DNA of 64,000 nucleotides from Rhizopus arrhizus (taxonomy: Eukaryota; Mucoromycota; Mucoromycetes; Mucorales; Rhizopodaceae), in assembly GCA_024220505.1 (NCBI GenBank), contig JAKZZE010000024.1:1-64000 (forward strand). Direction: 5' to 3'. The position numbers and the translations under genes are program-made. This document shows positions 42,649-55,200 of the stretch, one piece after another (position 1 is the first letter of the stretch; the number at the start of each line of letters is the position of its first letter). The notes below the pieces were generated by a model. That model saw nothing but the letters and a program-made list of their open reading frames with translations. It did no database searches and had not been told where the DNA came from.

Positions 42649-44688
42649 TTATACGGCACTGTAACAAAGACTGTGGTTTGTCTCGACCCTCTCTATGATG
42701 TCTTTGTTCATATGCCCTTCTTTACTATTGGTTTTTTCAAGTGTATTGTCATTATCAAAAGATTTTTCTAATAATTGAGGCATATGCTTTTCTTCAAACC
42801 GTATTCTCCATCGATAACCAAAAAAGTAGCAGCTTAGTACAAATCCTGCATTGAGTACATTGATGCCGGCTAAAATGCTAAAGAGGATACCGTTGCCAAG
42901 TGCATCTACGGCTGAAGATGAAAATATGGAAGTGATAGCAGCACCTATACATCGAACAAAGCTATTAACACCAACTGCAGTAGCAGAATATCCTAAAAAA
43001 ATGTATTTTAAATTAGAATGAATAAAGACGATTATAAAAACAAAAGCAAAAAATAAACCTGGTTTAGAATCAACCAGATAGACAGAGGTCGGAGTGAAAG
43101 CCCACATTTGTCCCAGGGCATCTAAACAGCAAAAAAAAAAAAAGTTATAATCCTTTTCTTTTGATCTCACCCAACTTACAAATAAATAAACCAATAAGGG
43201 GACCATAGATGCCGGTCCTTTCGGATGTTGTCCAGCCGTAGATAAGATAGCCTATAGGAATAAGAATAAAAGAAGGAAAAGCAGCTTGTAATCTCATTTC
43301 TGATACAACTTTATGGCCACCAGTCTTTCTTGAAAGTTTGGCAAGTACGTAATCCGAATGTTTACCACTCAAGACAGAGCCCACAAGGAATCCACCACCT
43401 AAAGGAAGATAACAAAGACCTACTTGCCATTCACTGTAACCATAAATCTTTTTAAAGGTATCTGTAATAGTTGGATTCTATATAGATTAAAAAAAATGAT
43501 AAGTAAATAACAAGAAAAAAGTGTTTAAAGTTTGTAAAATCAAATTGATTTGTAAAACAATGCTTGCCAGAAAATATAAACATGCAAAAATAATAGTATT
43601 GTAGGCCGTTAAGATGATTACAGTTGGGTCACGACTGAGGATAAACATGGGTTTAAAGCTAGTGGATAGTGCTTTAGAAAGATTTGTAAGTGCCCCTTCC
43701 TTCTTGACTTGTTTGCTTTCTGCTATTTCTTTATTGAATTGCTCATCTTCATCAGGTCTTTGTTTTCTTAGTGTTTCTGGTAAATAAGCAGCAGTTAGCA
43801 ATAAAAGGATACCCGCTAAAATAGCAGTAAAATAGAAGGTTGATTCCCAATTCCAATACTGACAGAGAAATCCTAGAATATATGTTTAAATTAGTTATGG
43901 CGACATTTTTCTTATCTTTCCTCCAGTACCTCCAATTGTGGGACCTATAAATAATATGATTGAATATATTTTTGGATATAAAAGTGAAGTGTTCCTCCTT
44001 TACCTATAACAGGGCCAACAAGTGGGCCTATATAAAAAATACCATAAGCTGATCCCCTTACTTCGACAGCAATTGTGTCTGCAATCACACCAGCACCTAT
44101 TTATTTAATTCTGTTTATAAAAAGATGTTTGGGCATTCTTTTTGTTTCTTATTGTGTTACCCAAAGTTAAACCGGCGTTCGCACCAAACGATTGTAAACC
44201 ACGAAAGACGATCAGCATGACGATATTCTTACTTATAGCACAAATAATACAGCAAACAATATTGATTAAACCACTGATAAGATACATTCGTTTTCTACCA
44301 TATTGATCACTTAAAGCTGCCCAAAATAGAGGCTGATGCATGTAAATATTAGAAAAAAATATCCTTGGAATCTATCGCTTACAGATATGCCCATGAATAC
44401 AACATATGCAGATACAGTACCATTGACTGCGGATACAGTTGTATGTAAATCAGAGGCAACGGATAACAAAGCAGGCATATACATCATTGAGCTCAATGGA
44501 CCACATAAACCACCCATGGCAACTAAAAAGATAATGATATTCTTTCTATTTTGTGAATAATTATTGGGGTCATCCTCAGAATGAATGTCACCCAGAAGAT
44601 ATTGAATCCAAGTTGATTTCTTGCTTTCATGCGCCGTACTAGGTGGTTGACTAGAAGCTATGGATCGAGTATCACCTTCTGTCAACAT
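42649..44688 (-). CDS. MFS transporter, DHA1-like drug:H+ antiporter type
   Basis: The product is a membrane exporter with 12 predicted transmembrane helices. The ATG at 44688 starts a Ser/Thr-rich cytosolic N-terminus (about 50 aa). TM1 is NIIIFLVAMGGLCGPLSSMM. The loop 2-3 signature reads PLFWAALSDQYGRKRMYLIS after the first intron (donor GTAAGC about 44390, acceptor CAG about 44338). VFRGLQSFGANAGLTLG and RGSAYGIFYIGPLVGPVIG (antiporter motif C-like) follow, then a long charged central loop (PETLRKQRPDEDEQFNKEI). The second half ends with the cytosolic tail at 42649. About seven short introns are needed. DHA1 members export drugs, polyamines or weak acids; the substrate here is unknown. 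No regulatory element seen. Confidence 0.87.
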
Positions 44689-47488
44689 GTTTTAAGAATT
44701 AGAAAAAAAAAAAAAATTGATAAAGAGTCAGATCAAGAAAAAAAGAACCCAGTTTTAATAAAAAATTCGGGAATATAACGCATGCATTTATTTCCTCATC
44801 AGATTTCTTGCTCTTCCCAGTTTTGCTGTATTTTTTTAAATAATTGATCAACTATTAGATCGTTTTGAATATATAATCTTTATTATTATTAAAGATGGTG
44901 ATGATCAATTTACAAGCTGTATCTACACTTTATGATTTGATTTGAAAGTTGTATGAGTTATAGACGAAAGGTAACGTTATAAAAATGAAAAAGGGTAAAA
45001 CTTATCCCATCTATTTTACATAAAAAAGAAGATCAAAATAAATCTGTTTGAATCAACCGGGAAAGTTTTTAAAAAAAAAAGTTTCCATTTTGGTATTATT
45101 CATTTCTCCTATTTGTTTGCTGCTTTTGAAACACACATTTCAGCCAAAATATACAAGTAAAGATCATTAAAGCATTGGTCTCATTGGAAAGTATGCACAT
45201 ACTGCATGTGTTGTCATATCACGATTTGAAAGTGGCTTTGTGCATTTTTAGAAAAATAAATAAAAAGGAACCATTCAAGTTTGCTAATTCTCAAGTTCAA
45301 ATTATCTGAAAGAAAAAAAAATTTCTTTTTCAGGAATGCTGTAAGATGTTCTACAAATAGTTGCAATCGTGTAATCTTTCCTGCCACATAGTTGAGCCAC
45401 TGCACTGTCATTCATTTGCAGAGACAGACTTTTATCTGTAGCTCAAATTTATTGGTTTACTAGTACAAAAAAATGGTATACATAGTACTTGTATAAGAAA
45501 CATTTATCAAATTTTTGTACGATCAAGTCTATCATCACTTTGATATACGCAATTAAATTCATTGTCATTTTGTATCTGTTATGGTTACTGTATTAAATCC
45601 TATTTTTCTTGTCATTATTACTCTTATACTAATGCTCTCTCTCTCTGTACTTACATTCTACCCTAATAGCCATCTATTTTTCACAACAAAACCGTAAGTA
45701 GCTTCCTTCGCTGTCTATAACAATAACTCTGGTATACATAAATAATGTACTTGACAACAGCAAGCTTCATCAAGAAAGATCCCATTTTTAAATCCAGTAT
45801 CATTTTATTATCAGAAATCACAGCAAAGCGTGAAAAAAAAAAAAAAAAAAAAAAAAAAAGACTATATCAATTAATCAATTATAAAAAACTCTAAAAAGCC
45901 AACATTCTTTCTTTAACTTCTGCTTTCTTCAACTTTAAGTATAACTGTACTTTTACCCGTCTTATATATCTCCAGTGGAATTCTTTTTGTTTTTATTTGA
46001 TCTCATCTTTTCAACAATGATTCCAATGCCGCTATTGTCAATAAATAAGGGCTTGTGTTTTTTGATTAAAACTACATTATTATTCTGGTACTTTTGATAA
46101 AAGAAGGAGGGAGGGCAAGAATAGGCCTTTTGTAGTTCGACTGTATGTTTATCACAGACTGTTTATTTCACGAAACGAAAAGTTGCTTCTCATGTGAGAT
46201 GATGCACCTCCAGTATATCGTTGCTTATAAAAAAATAATATTTGATTTTGCTATAAATTGTATCAAAGAGGTTGTTTAACATTAATTATTTTTATTATTG
46301 TCTTGAACAGCGATAGATATTTGGTTTAATGACAAACACTCTCTTTGAGAAAACTCATCGCAACTGATTTTGGTAATATGTACATATTAAAATATTGATA
46401 ATTAAGATTTTCAATGAGTTTTTTAGCAAAATTATTAAGAGTGCTTTGGGATTTTTTTTAAAAAAAAATTGCTTCTATTCGTTATAAATATTGATCTGTA
46501 CTTCTGTCAATTATCCTTGTACATTTTATGGACTCATTCTACTTGTATATGAGCACCTGTTCTACATTTCAATCGTATATTGCATAGCTAAAAGCTACTA
46601 AAACATCTGACATGAGGAAAGGGCAAATGAATGAATGTTTTGTTCAAACAAGTAAAAAACAAAATCGAAATGATGCTTTCAGTGAGTGAAAGAAACAGGT
46701 TTACTTGTATGTCCTTTTCATTGATTCACTCGATTTCGTTTCTTATTATAAACAGGACATCGTCTGATCATATCAGCTAAATAAAATCACAAGCTCTCCA
46801 TTTACATCTTGAAACAAACTGCCTGGCAAATAGTGTTATTTTCATATGCTGTGTGGCTTCAAATTATCATATTTTACTACCTTATTGGCTTGTATATATA
46901 GTCGGTGCTCTTTTTAAAGATATAACATTAAGAAATTCAACAAGGTCCAACTCTTACTTATAAACACTGTATATATTTTTTCTATTGTTTTTATTTTTTA
47001 GCATGCAAAAAAGCTGAATTGTTGATGTTTATATGCCATAATGGAAATTTCGATATCTTTTCTACAAAAAGAAAGAAATAACTCTTCATAATTAATGAAA
47101 AGAAAAAAAAAGTTTTATTAATGCACTGGTCGTATTGCTTTTAGTATACTACAAAACTCTGGTGTTCATCTCTTATGTTCTATAGGTTATGCAAACAAAA
47201 AAAGTCTAAAACAACTGTCAATAAAGTGTACAAACATAATGAAATAACTTATTGAACATAAAACAGTTTTTGCTACATAAACATGATAAAATTTATAAAG
47301 AGCTATTGTCGTAATTATAATTGTCGATTAACCTCGAGTTTTCTTTGATTGTATAAGGCTTCCATGTTGACCAAGTGCTACTAAAGTATATCTTTGTGAC
47401 CAAGACTCAAATATTTCTAGTATTAAGAGATTGTCAATGTCACTAACTACTTGAGCTTTTCCCTTATGTTTCTATCACTCACTATGTC
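44689..47488. other. Gene-free AT-rich spacer
   Basis: No coding-like frames. An A-rich tract at about 45831-45859 and a T8A9 self-complementary run at 46452-46468 are the only notable sequences. Confidence 0.5.
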
Positions 47489-48118
47489 TTAATTATTTCT
47501 TACGGAGTAAGATAGTCTGGATTTGTTATTATTGTAAAATGATTGAAGATCCGAAAAGGTATAACAATTGGCATAATTTAGATCGAGGGGCTGCAATTGG
47601 GTGGGGGTCTGGTAAGCTGCTGTCTTGAACGATTTAATAAACTCCAGGCGATTGTTAGTTAATTGAGGAATATCATCCAGGCTCGTATCAATTATATTAT
47701 AATATAATAGGTCTTGCTTGTGAATTAAAGGCTGGTATTCTGCAGTAGCTTTCCAAAGTTTAATAGAATCAGCAATAGCTAACAGTCCTTCACTTTCTCC
47801 GTTTTCATACGCAATCTCTTCTTTAAAAATCGAGTCATCTTCGACATCCAAGACATCGTTTTTTACTTCTTCTGCTTCTGTTTCATTGTTTGGAGGATTG
47901 CCTTCTTCATGGTGTGTTTTTAAAATTTTATTGAAAAACTCGCTGTTCTCCACACCAGGTTGATTGAAAGGGTCATCTTGATTTGCGACTCTTTTTCCAT
48001 TGTTGTTAATGACATGATTTACTGTATTCTTGTTTCCCATGTAAAAAATTGAATTATTTATTATGCTATTATTATTGGGTGGACTGCTGTCGGCTACACT
48101 TGACGAAGTCGGGATCAT
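47489..48118 (-). CDS. Hypothetical protein, 209 aa, Asn-rich N-terminus
   Basis: An intronless frame begins MIPTSSSVADSSPPNNNSII. Residues 1-45 are Asn/Ser-rich and 70-115 are acidic (ETEAEEVKNDVLDVEDD). The C-terminal 100 residues look folded (LLAIADSIKLWKATAEYQP, NNRLEFIKSFKTAAYQTP, LNYANCYTFSDLQSFY). No family recognised and no signal peptide or membrane segment. A family-2 solo LTR lies 115 bp upstream of the ATG, so its promoter region may have been rearranged. It could be a host gene or the C-terminus of a larger, partly lost one. Confidence 0.55.
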   Translation of the reverse strand: MIPTSSSVADSSPPNNNSIINNSIFYMGNKNTVNHVINNNGKRVANQDDPFNQPGVENSEFFNKILKTHHEEGNPPNNETEAEEVKNDVLDVEDDSIFKEEIAYENGESEGLLAIADSIKLWKATAEYQPLIHKQDLLYYNIIDTSLDDIPQLTNNRLEFIKSFKTAAYQTPTQLQPLDLNYANCYTFSDLQSFYNNNKSRLSYSVRNN

Positions 48119-48233
48119 TTTGGCAAAATAGTCGGATTTTTATTGATGTTAAGTAAATCCTTTTTCATTTGTTGAAAAGCAGAATTATCATACTTGTATA
48201 AATGGACATAAAATTTGCATGCTTCAGGATATC

Positions 48234-48574
48234 TGTCATGTTTTGATATGCCAATAAAATACAGTCTTGTTGTTCTGGACTAAATCTTTACAAATGAGTT
48301 TGAATAAGAATAGATCCTGATAATTAGTAACTGCCCTGAATAATATGTTTCAGTTTATATCTAGACAGTTTATTACTAACATCAGTTTATAAAATTTTTC
48401 TTATACTTGTCAAATCATATCGGTCGTAATTATCTTTTATCTAATCTCAGGTTCTGCTCAAATTAATATAAACAGCCTTGAAATCTTTCTTTAATAAAAC
48501 TATTCGACTTTAGAACTATTGTTCTGTCTCGTTAATTCTTCTTTATCCTATTTTTTAATACTTAAAACACTTTA
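48234..48574 (+). mobile_element. Solo LTR (family 2), diverged copy
   Basis: Similar over its whole length to 3360-3699: TGTCATGTTTTGATATGCC start, shared TTGAATAAGAATAGA, CAAATCATATCGGTCGTAA and TATTCGACTTTAGAACTATT blocks, and CTTAAAACACTTTA end. Several indels and substitutions, a decayed terminal CA (TA here) and the absence of a recognisable 5-bp duplication make it the older copy. Confidence 0.82.
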
Positions 48575-48968
48575 CTAAGGTAACTAATTAGAACGCTTCA
48601 TCTCGAAATAAGGTATAATTTAATTAATATAGTTAGAAAAAAAGAACAGCAAAACGTGCTACAGTAAAAATAGGTTTTTTGAATCAATATGCACAACACA
48701 ATAAACTCGATTGCAAGTGCTTACGTCATATATTTCTATTTCATTCATTTAATCACAAGAAAATTAGAGGGAAAGAGAGCGCTCATTAGGTAGATATAAA
48801 ATGCAGTGTATTCGAAGAGATCATTAATGCTACATACAGGGTTTACCAAAAAAAAAAAAAAAAAAAGAAAACAGAAAAAACTATTATAAATGCTAATTTC
48901 TCAGAGCTAATTTCGTTCAGGTTATTTAACTTGAATTTTATTTTGTATATTCAAATAATGCTTTCTAT
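48575..48968. other. Spacer between solo LTR and transposase relic
   Basis: AT-rich DNA with an A-run near 48849. No gene seen. Confidence 0.4.
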
Positions 48969-49661
48969 GTGCGATATCTAGTACAGCTTTGGTCCATGCT
49001 GCGCAACTCTGAAATTGAATACTTGAAAAAGTCATTTGAGGCTCCGGAAATAAAGCTGCAGCGCTTCGGTTTCGTAAATAAGATTATTTTGGAGGGAATA
49101 ATAAGGTACAATACAAACTGTATCTTTGTAGATGAAACGAGGTTCAATCTTCACATCAACAGAACATAGACAAGATCGAGAAGGAACTAACCTGCTTGTA
49201 TCGTTGTCGAACCTTCATCTAAGGAAAGAAACGTAACAATTTTCGCGGTATGAGCTATCGTAGTGTCGAATTGGTTGTAAGTCATGTAGTTTTTTCAATA
49301 CTTTATGAAGAGCATTAATTGATGTCTAAATAATAGCCATTATCACATAAAATCTTTTAGTGGCATATCCAATGCAGAAAAGTTTAACGATTTTATTCAA
49401 GATTTAATCCGCCATATGAACATGAGCGGGGCAAGAGGTTATTACATTACTAATGATAATGCACAAATATATACAGCGGTTGTGGAGAATAATCTTAGAG
49501 ATACGGGATATGTCCCTTTAAGACTCCCTCTCTGGTCCCCGTTCTTGAACTCTATTGAGGAAATGTTCTCAAATTTGAAGGCAGACGTGAAGAAGCATAG
49601 TCTGACATCCCATGATGATCTTCTGGTGAGAATATTACAATCATCCAACCAGATCACCTAG
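48969..49661 (+). pseudogene. DDE (IS630/Tc1-superfamily) transposase relic
   Basis: Two fragments in order are recognisable. The first (48969-49169) contains CIFVDETRFNLHI, the first catalytic Asp block. The second (49416-49661) contains GYYITNDNAQIYTA (second Asp) and LPLWSPFLNSIEEMFSNLKA (Glu), the typical catalytic blocks of DDE_3 endonucleases. The 245 bp between them hold several stops and a coding-like remnant (VTIFAV). The protein is non-functional. It belongs to a family different from Tc1 elements A and B. I did not find its terminal repeats. Confidence 0.75.
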
Positions 49662-50228
49662 CAAGATGGTGCAGCTTGGGTTGGCCATTCGATGAGACAT
49701 TTCCATATGTGCCTTGCAAATGAAGACTGGCTCTAAGCCATGAATCACTCGCTTTACTTTCTTTCAATAAAATAATACGATGAATATAATTTTTCAATCC
49801 AGTCTACTTTTTAACGTTCAAATTCAGCTTTAACATATAGTAAAATTTGTGACCCAAAATAAGACTTTTTTCTTTTGTTGTTGATAAATTTAGATTCCAA
49901 AAAAAGTCCAATTGAGATTGGAAGCACTGTATTAAGAAACAGAAAGTGGAATTCTTTCTTATGTAAGGTGTGCGAGAGTAGCTCGGGTTTTTATTGAAAA
50001 TTATAATATAGAGAGAAAATGAAATTCTAAAATCAGCAAGCAGCTTTTTAATTGTGACAATTGAAATAAAAAACACTGTATGACACATATATCCCTTTTT
50101 TGGAAATTACCAGCTTTCTCCAGTTTTTTACTATTTTATATGTCAGCCCTGCTTTAATTTCATTATTTTTTCTTTTTCTTTCTTTTTTCCCAAAATAAGT
50201 GGATAATAATAACAATAATAATAAAGCA
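49662..50228. other. Spacer upstream of the double zinc-cluster gene
   Basis: No coding sequence recognised. It includes the promoter region of the downstream gene, with a T/C-rich stretch around 50165-50190. Confidence 0.4.
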
Positions 50229-52254
50229 ATGCCATTTAATTTAAAGACAAATATAAATACAAGTGAATCAACAACATGTAAATTAAAGCGTTTATGTTTG
50301 CTTTTTTTTTTTTTTTTTTTAAAAAAAACTAAAATTATGCGTAAATAGGTACAAGTTGTAAAGAAGCAAATTTGCCTTGTTATGGTAACTTATTTATACA
50401 TATGTAGATAATCATAAATAACAATCAATTTTATTTAGGAACATCTCGACCATGCTTAAATTGCTTTTCTTTTGGTAAATTAGATACTTGTGTTGACAGC
50501 GATCAAGGTACAACAATACAAAGGGTTGACAAATCAAAAATACAAAAAAGAGGAAGTCGTCCACAAGTGGCTAGTGCATGTAATATTATGATTGACGTTA
50601 AATAATATGAAACTAACATAGCAAATAACTATAGGTATACATTGTAAAGTAGCACATTTGGCTTGTGATGGTAACAATTGAACTTAAATTTTAGCCAAAA
50701 AAGTGTTATTTTACTGAACCAATCAAAATAGTTTCGCGACCTTGTAAAAGATGTGTTTCACTTAATAAAGCAGACACTTGTCAAGATGTACTTCACAAAA
50801 AGAGAGGAAGACCAAAAAGAAAGGATCAAAGCTCATATCCAAAGAGTGAATATAGCTATGAAATCATTTATGGCACAGTTGAAACTCCTAATATTAACAA
50901 TCATAACACAGTATCCAAAAGGCGTGTTATTAAACCGGCAAATCATACAAAGCCAATTGCTTTTGTACATGAGTCATTTCATCCATCACTGAAAGATACA
51001 CCACCTGTGAATACAAAAAATGTCACTCCCAACTCTACTGTTGCTTCTACCACTATCTCTGCCATGATCGATGAACAAGAACCTCCTTTCGATACAGTAC
51101 TTGCACCAAATCAATTCGAAAAAGAAGAGCGTTTACTACACATCTTGCCTCAACAGCAAAATTTCTTGACAGACGAATTCGAGTTATTCAATACAGATCT
51201 AATGGATGAGCATAATCTGACGCCTAAAGTACAGCAAGAGCAACAAGAGCAGCAACCACAAGAGTTGACAATGATTTTATCTATGGAGATATGCTGTGCC
51301 AAAGTACCTAGTGAAGTATATGCCTTGTGGGGTTATCATCCACAAGAACTTGCTCACCGGTCTCTGTATGACTTCATTTCACCCAAAGATACAGATCGTT
51401 TATCACAATTACATCGTTTATTACTTGATCATACATCCAGAACAACAAACCACAATGATGCACTGCCATCTGTCGAGAGAAGCACATCTCCTCTATTTAG
51501 TACTGCAGATCCAATCAAATTAAAAGGGATGGCAAATGGATCCAAGGTATATTCAGATACGATACATGTCAAGATGAGCTCGGGTGAATATAAATTGTAT
51601 GAAGTTATGATTTATATTGGGGCGGGACTAGGTGCAGATCTTTATGATCCATCCACATTATCTAAGCTATACATTGTAGCCACATTTAAAGAACATCAAT
51701 ATGAAGTATCACTGGTACAGCAAGAGCAGCAAAGGGGAATGATACCAGATACGACTCAAACAATGGCCAATTATATGGAACCAATCGCCGTATTTTCTCC
51801 CCTGTCATGTCCCGTGACACCTCCACCTCCAGCAGCAGCAACCGCTACATTAGATCTATCAGCAGTCATCCTGGATGACAGTAAGCCTGTCGATTGTTGG
51901 CTTACAGATCAAATGTCTTTATTACAAGATACATTCAATTATAAAATACCTTTACCTAAACAAAGACCTTCTCCAAGGACATCCTTTTCACTACCCAAAT
52001 TCAACGTTGCTCCAATCAGTACAAAAAATATATCCAAAAGTTACAGTAGTGCAATGTTCAGTCGATACGCATCTTCACCAAAAGTATATCATCCTGCACA
52101 ACAATATTTCTTACAGACATCGAGCAGTCTACTTAATTCAGCTGCTACGGCAGCCAAGAGTCCATCCATATTCAGTACGGCTGGATCATCAAATAGACAA
52201 GAAGCTGACCCAGTTAAAAAGATAGAGATGAGTATTCATTCTTTGCTTTGCTAA
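50229..52254 (+). CDS. Transcription factor with two tandem Zn2Cys6 clusters and a PAS domain
   Basis: Five exons: 50229-50277, 50349-50384, 50439-50579, 50635-50670 and 50732-52254 (about 594 aa). Cluster 1 (residues 17-43) is C-x2-C-x6-C-x6-C-x2-C-x8-C, starting CTSCKEANLPC. Cluster 2 (about 74-99) is C-x2-C-x6-C-x5-C-x2-C-x8-C, starting CIHCKVAHLAC. Each is followed by a basic RGxRP-type patch (KIQKRGSRPQ; HKKRGRPKRK). In both clusters an intron splits the first Cys codon after its T, the next exon is exactly 36 nt, and the following intron falls one base into the second codon after the third Cys. A PAS-like domain follows (MEICCAKVPSEVYALWGYHP ... YDFISPKDTDRLSQLH ... SGEYKLYEVMIYIGAG), then a Ser/Pro-rich tail. 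It presumably binds DNA in the nucleus; targets are unknown. Confidence 0.85.
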
Positions 52255-53350
52255 TAAAACAGGTCTTTTTGTTTCTTTTTATTCTTTTTTATTTACTTGA
52301 AATGTCTGAAAGCGTCACTGCCGGTATTAGAATCTAAAATGCCGCTGTAACCAGATCAAGTTGGTTTTATTGCAGATAAAAAAGAAGTCATGCTTTGTAT
52401 TTTTTTACTCATATGATGCATGGGTGTTGCAGATCAGAATGGCTATTGCCTAAAGAGGAGTTTTGTTAGAAAAAGGATATGAGCCATACAATTTCATCTA
52501 TCGATCCTCTTTTGTCGCTACAGGTCGTATCAAATCTATTTCTGTAGACACGAAACCAATAACAACACGTTTCAAGATACCAGGCTCTTTCTTTCTCGTC
52601 ATGGTCGGAACTGGCTACTCCTCTAGTTTCTGTCTTGCTGTTTCCACTGATAACTAGCCTATTCATTTCACATCAAGGCCTCATTTGACCTTATACGAAT
52701 ATCCAGTCGGCGCTCTCGTCCTTTGGACGAACCATCTACTACTTGCAATTTCACAAACCAAACTTACTTCTTTGAAGCCTCTGTATTGTACAACAATGGC
52801 AAGACACACCTCAACGGGATCTCATCTTCTAGTTCTCATTCATCTTGCGGTTATAGATCATCGTTGTCAACCGTCAAGAGTTTTAGTGTCATCTTCTTCA
52901 AGTCAGCTTCGATGCGGTTCCTTGTCATCTCCCACAAGATCATCAAAGCCAATATCTACTCAACTTTCGACTAGTCGTCTTTGTTTGGCTCCTGTCGATG
53001 CCAAGCATGACAAAGGGGACTTGATGACATAAAGATGTGACCCAAAAAGACAATACTTTTAAAATCTTAGCTTGGCTATGTAGCTTTTGTCAAAAGAGGG
53101 CTGTCAAGTCGATACGGTCGTTTGAAGAAGGGTATGAATGACATCGATAGGGATAAGGACTGTGTGTTTTGATCCAAATGTTTCTTGCTCTGCTAAAGTT
53201 GAACCCTTGTTGAGCAATCTTAATAAGTCTAACGGGGAAATGCAAATTGGTCTTTGATGGATTGAATGGTAAAAATAGGTATGATTAAAAGTAGTCTTAA
53301 ATCTTTGACTTCATAAATAGGTTTTTTTTTTTTTTAAAAAAAAAAGTATT
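52255..53350. other. Spacer with a coding-like but unassigned island (about 52463-53032)
   Basis: The island is less AT-rich than its surroundings. On the plus strand two frames are open in succession (52463-52657 and about 52660-52975). On the minus strand one frame reads as plausible protein (VCLAIVVQYRGFKEVSLVCE, RKKEPGILKRVVIGFVSTEI) but holds about eleven stops, nearly all TGA or TAG. I cannot decide which strand was coding. It is probably a gene or transposon relic. A T14A10 self-complementary run (53322-53345) closes the spacer next to the UTP18 stop. Confidence 0.4.
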
Positions 53351-55200
53351 TTATTGTTTAAGTGCATAGTGTTTAAGTGTGTACAAGAGAACTTTGCCTC
53401 TCTTATTTGCAATAGCAACATAATCACTGTTTGGAGAAAAGGCAACACGTCTAACTATATGCAAAGGTGTTTTCTCTGTAGGCCAATTAGCATAGGTTGT
53501 ACCAGTAGGAACATGAATGATTCTTAATTGTTCCTTTTTGGATTTACTAGAGATCACCATGAGTTGGGAATCGTGACTAAATGCAATTTGGTTAATTCGA
53601 GTCGTTAATGTCTTGATGATTTTGTATGGCTTTGGATTTGTCACATCAGGCTGTAAGACAGATCTATCATAAATATTCACAATACCAGTAGATGATCTAT
53701 AGACGCATTAGTTGTTTGCTCGTGAAATACATGGCCCTTTTTTTTTAATTGCTTACCCAGTCGCGTAATATTTCTCATCTGAACTGACTCTAATAACCGA
53801 AGCACCAATACAACCATCATCAGACCATCGCTTGACGCATTCTTTATTTTGTACATCAAATTGATATACTTCTCCTTCATTATTAAATCCAAACAAGTAC
53901 TTTCCATCTGAACTCCAGTCAACGGATTCTACTGTCTTGTTCACCTTCAAGTTACCAAACCACTTCTTTGTCAAGTAGCTCACAATAATGATCACACCGC
54001 TGTTACCCAAGAAGGCAATGTATCGTCCACAAGGACTCATGGAAAATTTCTCCAATGATTTTTCTTCTCTGCCCCAGATTCCAGGACACTTGTCGATCGT
54101 ACCCGATTGAATGTCATAAATGTAAAAGTAGCTACGTCGACCACTGACAACAATCTGATCTCCAGAAGGGTGAAATTCTGCGTGGGTGATTGGTAAATCT
54201 TTAAATTTGACGGATTGAATCTTGGGATTGATTTTGCCATCGATTTGAAATAGTCTCAGCACTTTATCCAAACCACCTACCAACATGACCTGGGCGTTGG
54301 GATGGAAAGCAATACATGTAATTTGTCCCTATGATAGATGTGAATAAATCAATACAAAAATCGTATCTATGCTGCTTACTTGAGATGCTGATGCACGGTT
54401 GGCATCTTTTAAACGTAAAATATCTATTGTGGTAGGAGCGATGGCTTTCATGTCCACACGATTGTTCAGGATACCCATTGTACTCTTTAATAAATCAATT
54501 CTTGTCTCATCATCCAATTGCTCTTCATCATCTGATCCATCTTCTTCATCACTACTGTCTGTCGCCTTACGTTTTCTTTGCTCTGCTTTTATCTCTGAGG
54601 GTAATCGAGCCCAATCAGGCTTAGGATGTAATCGATTGAATCTACAAGAAAAAACGTTCAGAGCTTGTGAATAAATATATCTATACACTTTACTGTCTAC
54701 GTAATCTTCGAGTATATTCTACACCATTCACTACATCTTCATCAATATCATTTCTTAATTTTTTTGTCATGTTGGCAGCAGTCAGTGAAATTTGTAATTT
54801 TTTATCATCTTCATCTTCCCATGCAGCATTCACTTTATCTTTTTCAATTCCTTCTTCTTCTTCTTCACTGCTACTGGCATCTTCCTCCTCTGAAGAATCT
54901 TTTTCTCCATTCTCTGCTTCATAATCAACTTCTTTGTCTTCTGTAAATGGTCCTGAATCAAAAAAGAACATCTATAAAAGACTAGTTTAGTTTTGTTGAT
55001 ACATAAATGTCCTTTAAACAAGGTTTTACTTCGTTGCTGCCTTCTCCTTCTTCTTCATTGTTGCTCTCTTCACTCTCTAGCTCTTGTTCAAATTCTTGTC
55101 CAGTGTTTGTCCATAGATCCTCTGTATTGTCACCAAACAAAAGATCTTCAAGCTTTTGTTCACTGTCGTCCTTTTTTAATTTTTTATTTACATGAACCAT
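53351..55200 (-). CDS. UTP18: UTP18-like WD40 protein, U3 snoRNP / SSU processome component
   Basis: Utp18 is a nucleolar WD40 protein needed for 18S rRNA processing. The ATG at 55200 begins MVHVNKKLKKDDSEQKLEDL. The N-terminal 150 residues are acidic (FEQELESEESNNEEEG; SSEEEEEGIEK), as in the family. Introns with GTAAAA and GTAAAG donors connect to FNRLHPKPDWARLPSEIKAE, the Utp18 signature before the propeller. The beta-propeller follows: ITCIAFHPNAQVMLVGGLDK, LRLFQIDGKINPKIQSV, PITHAEFHPSGDQIVVSG, FSMSPCGRYIAFLGNSG, VESVDWSSDGKYLFGFNNEG, GASVIRVSSDEKYYATG, NQIAFSHDSQLMVISS and RRVAFSPNSDYVAIANKRGK. Five exons appear sufficient and the gene looks intact. A hairpin-prone T14A10 run lies 6 bp beyond the stop. 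Confidence 0.92.
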
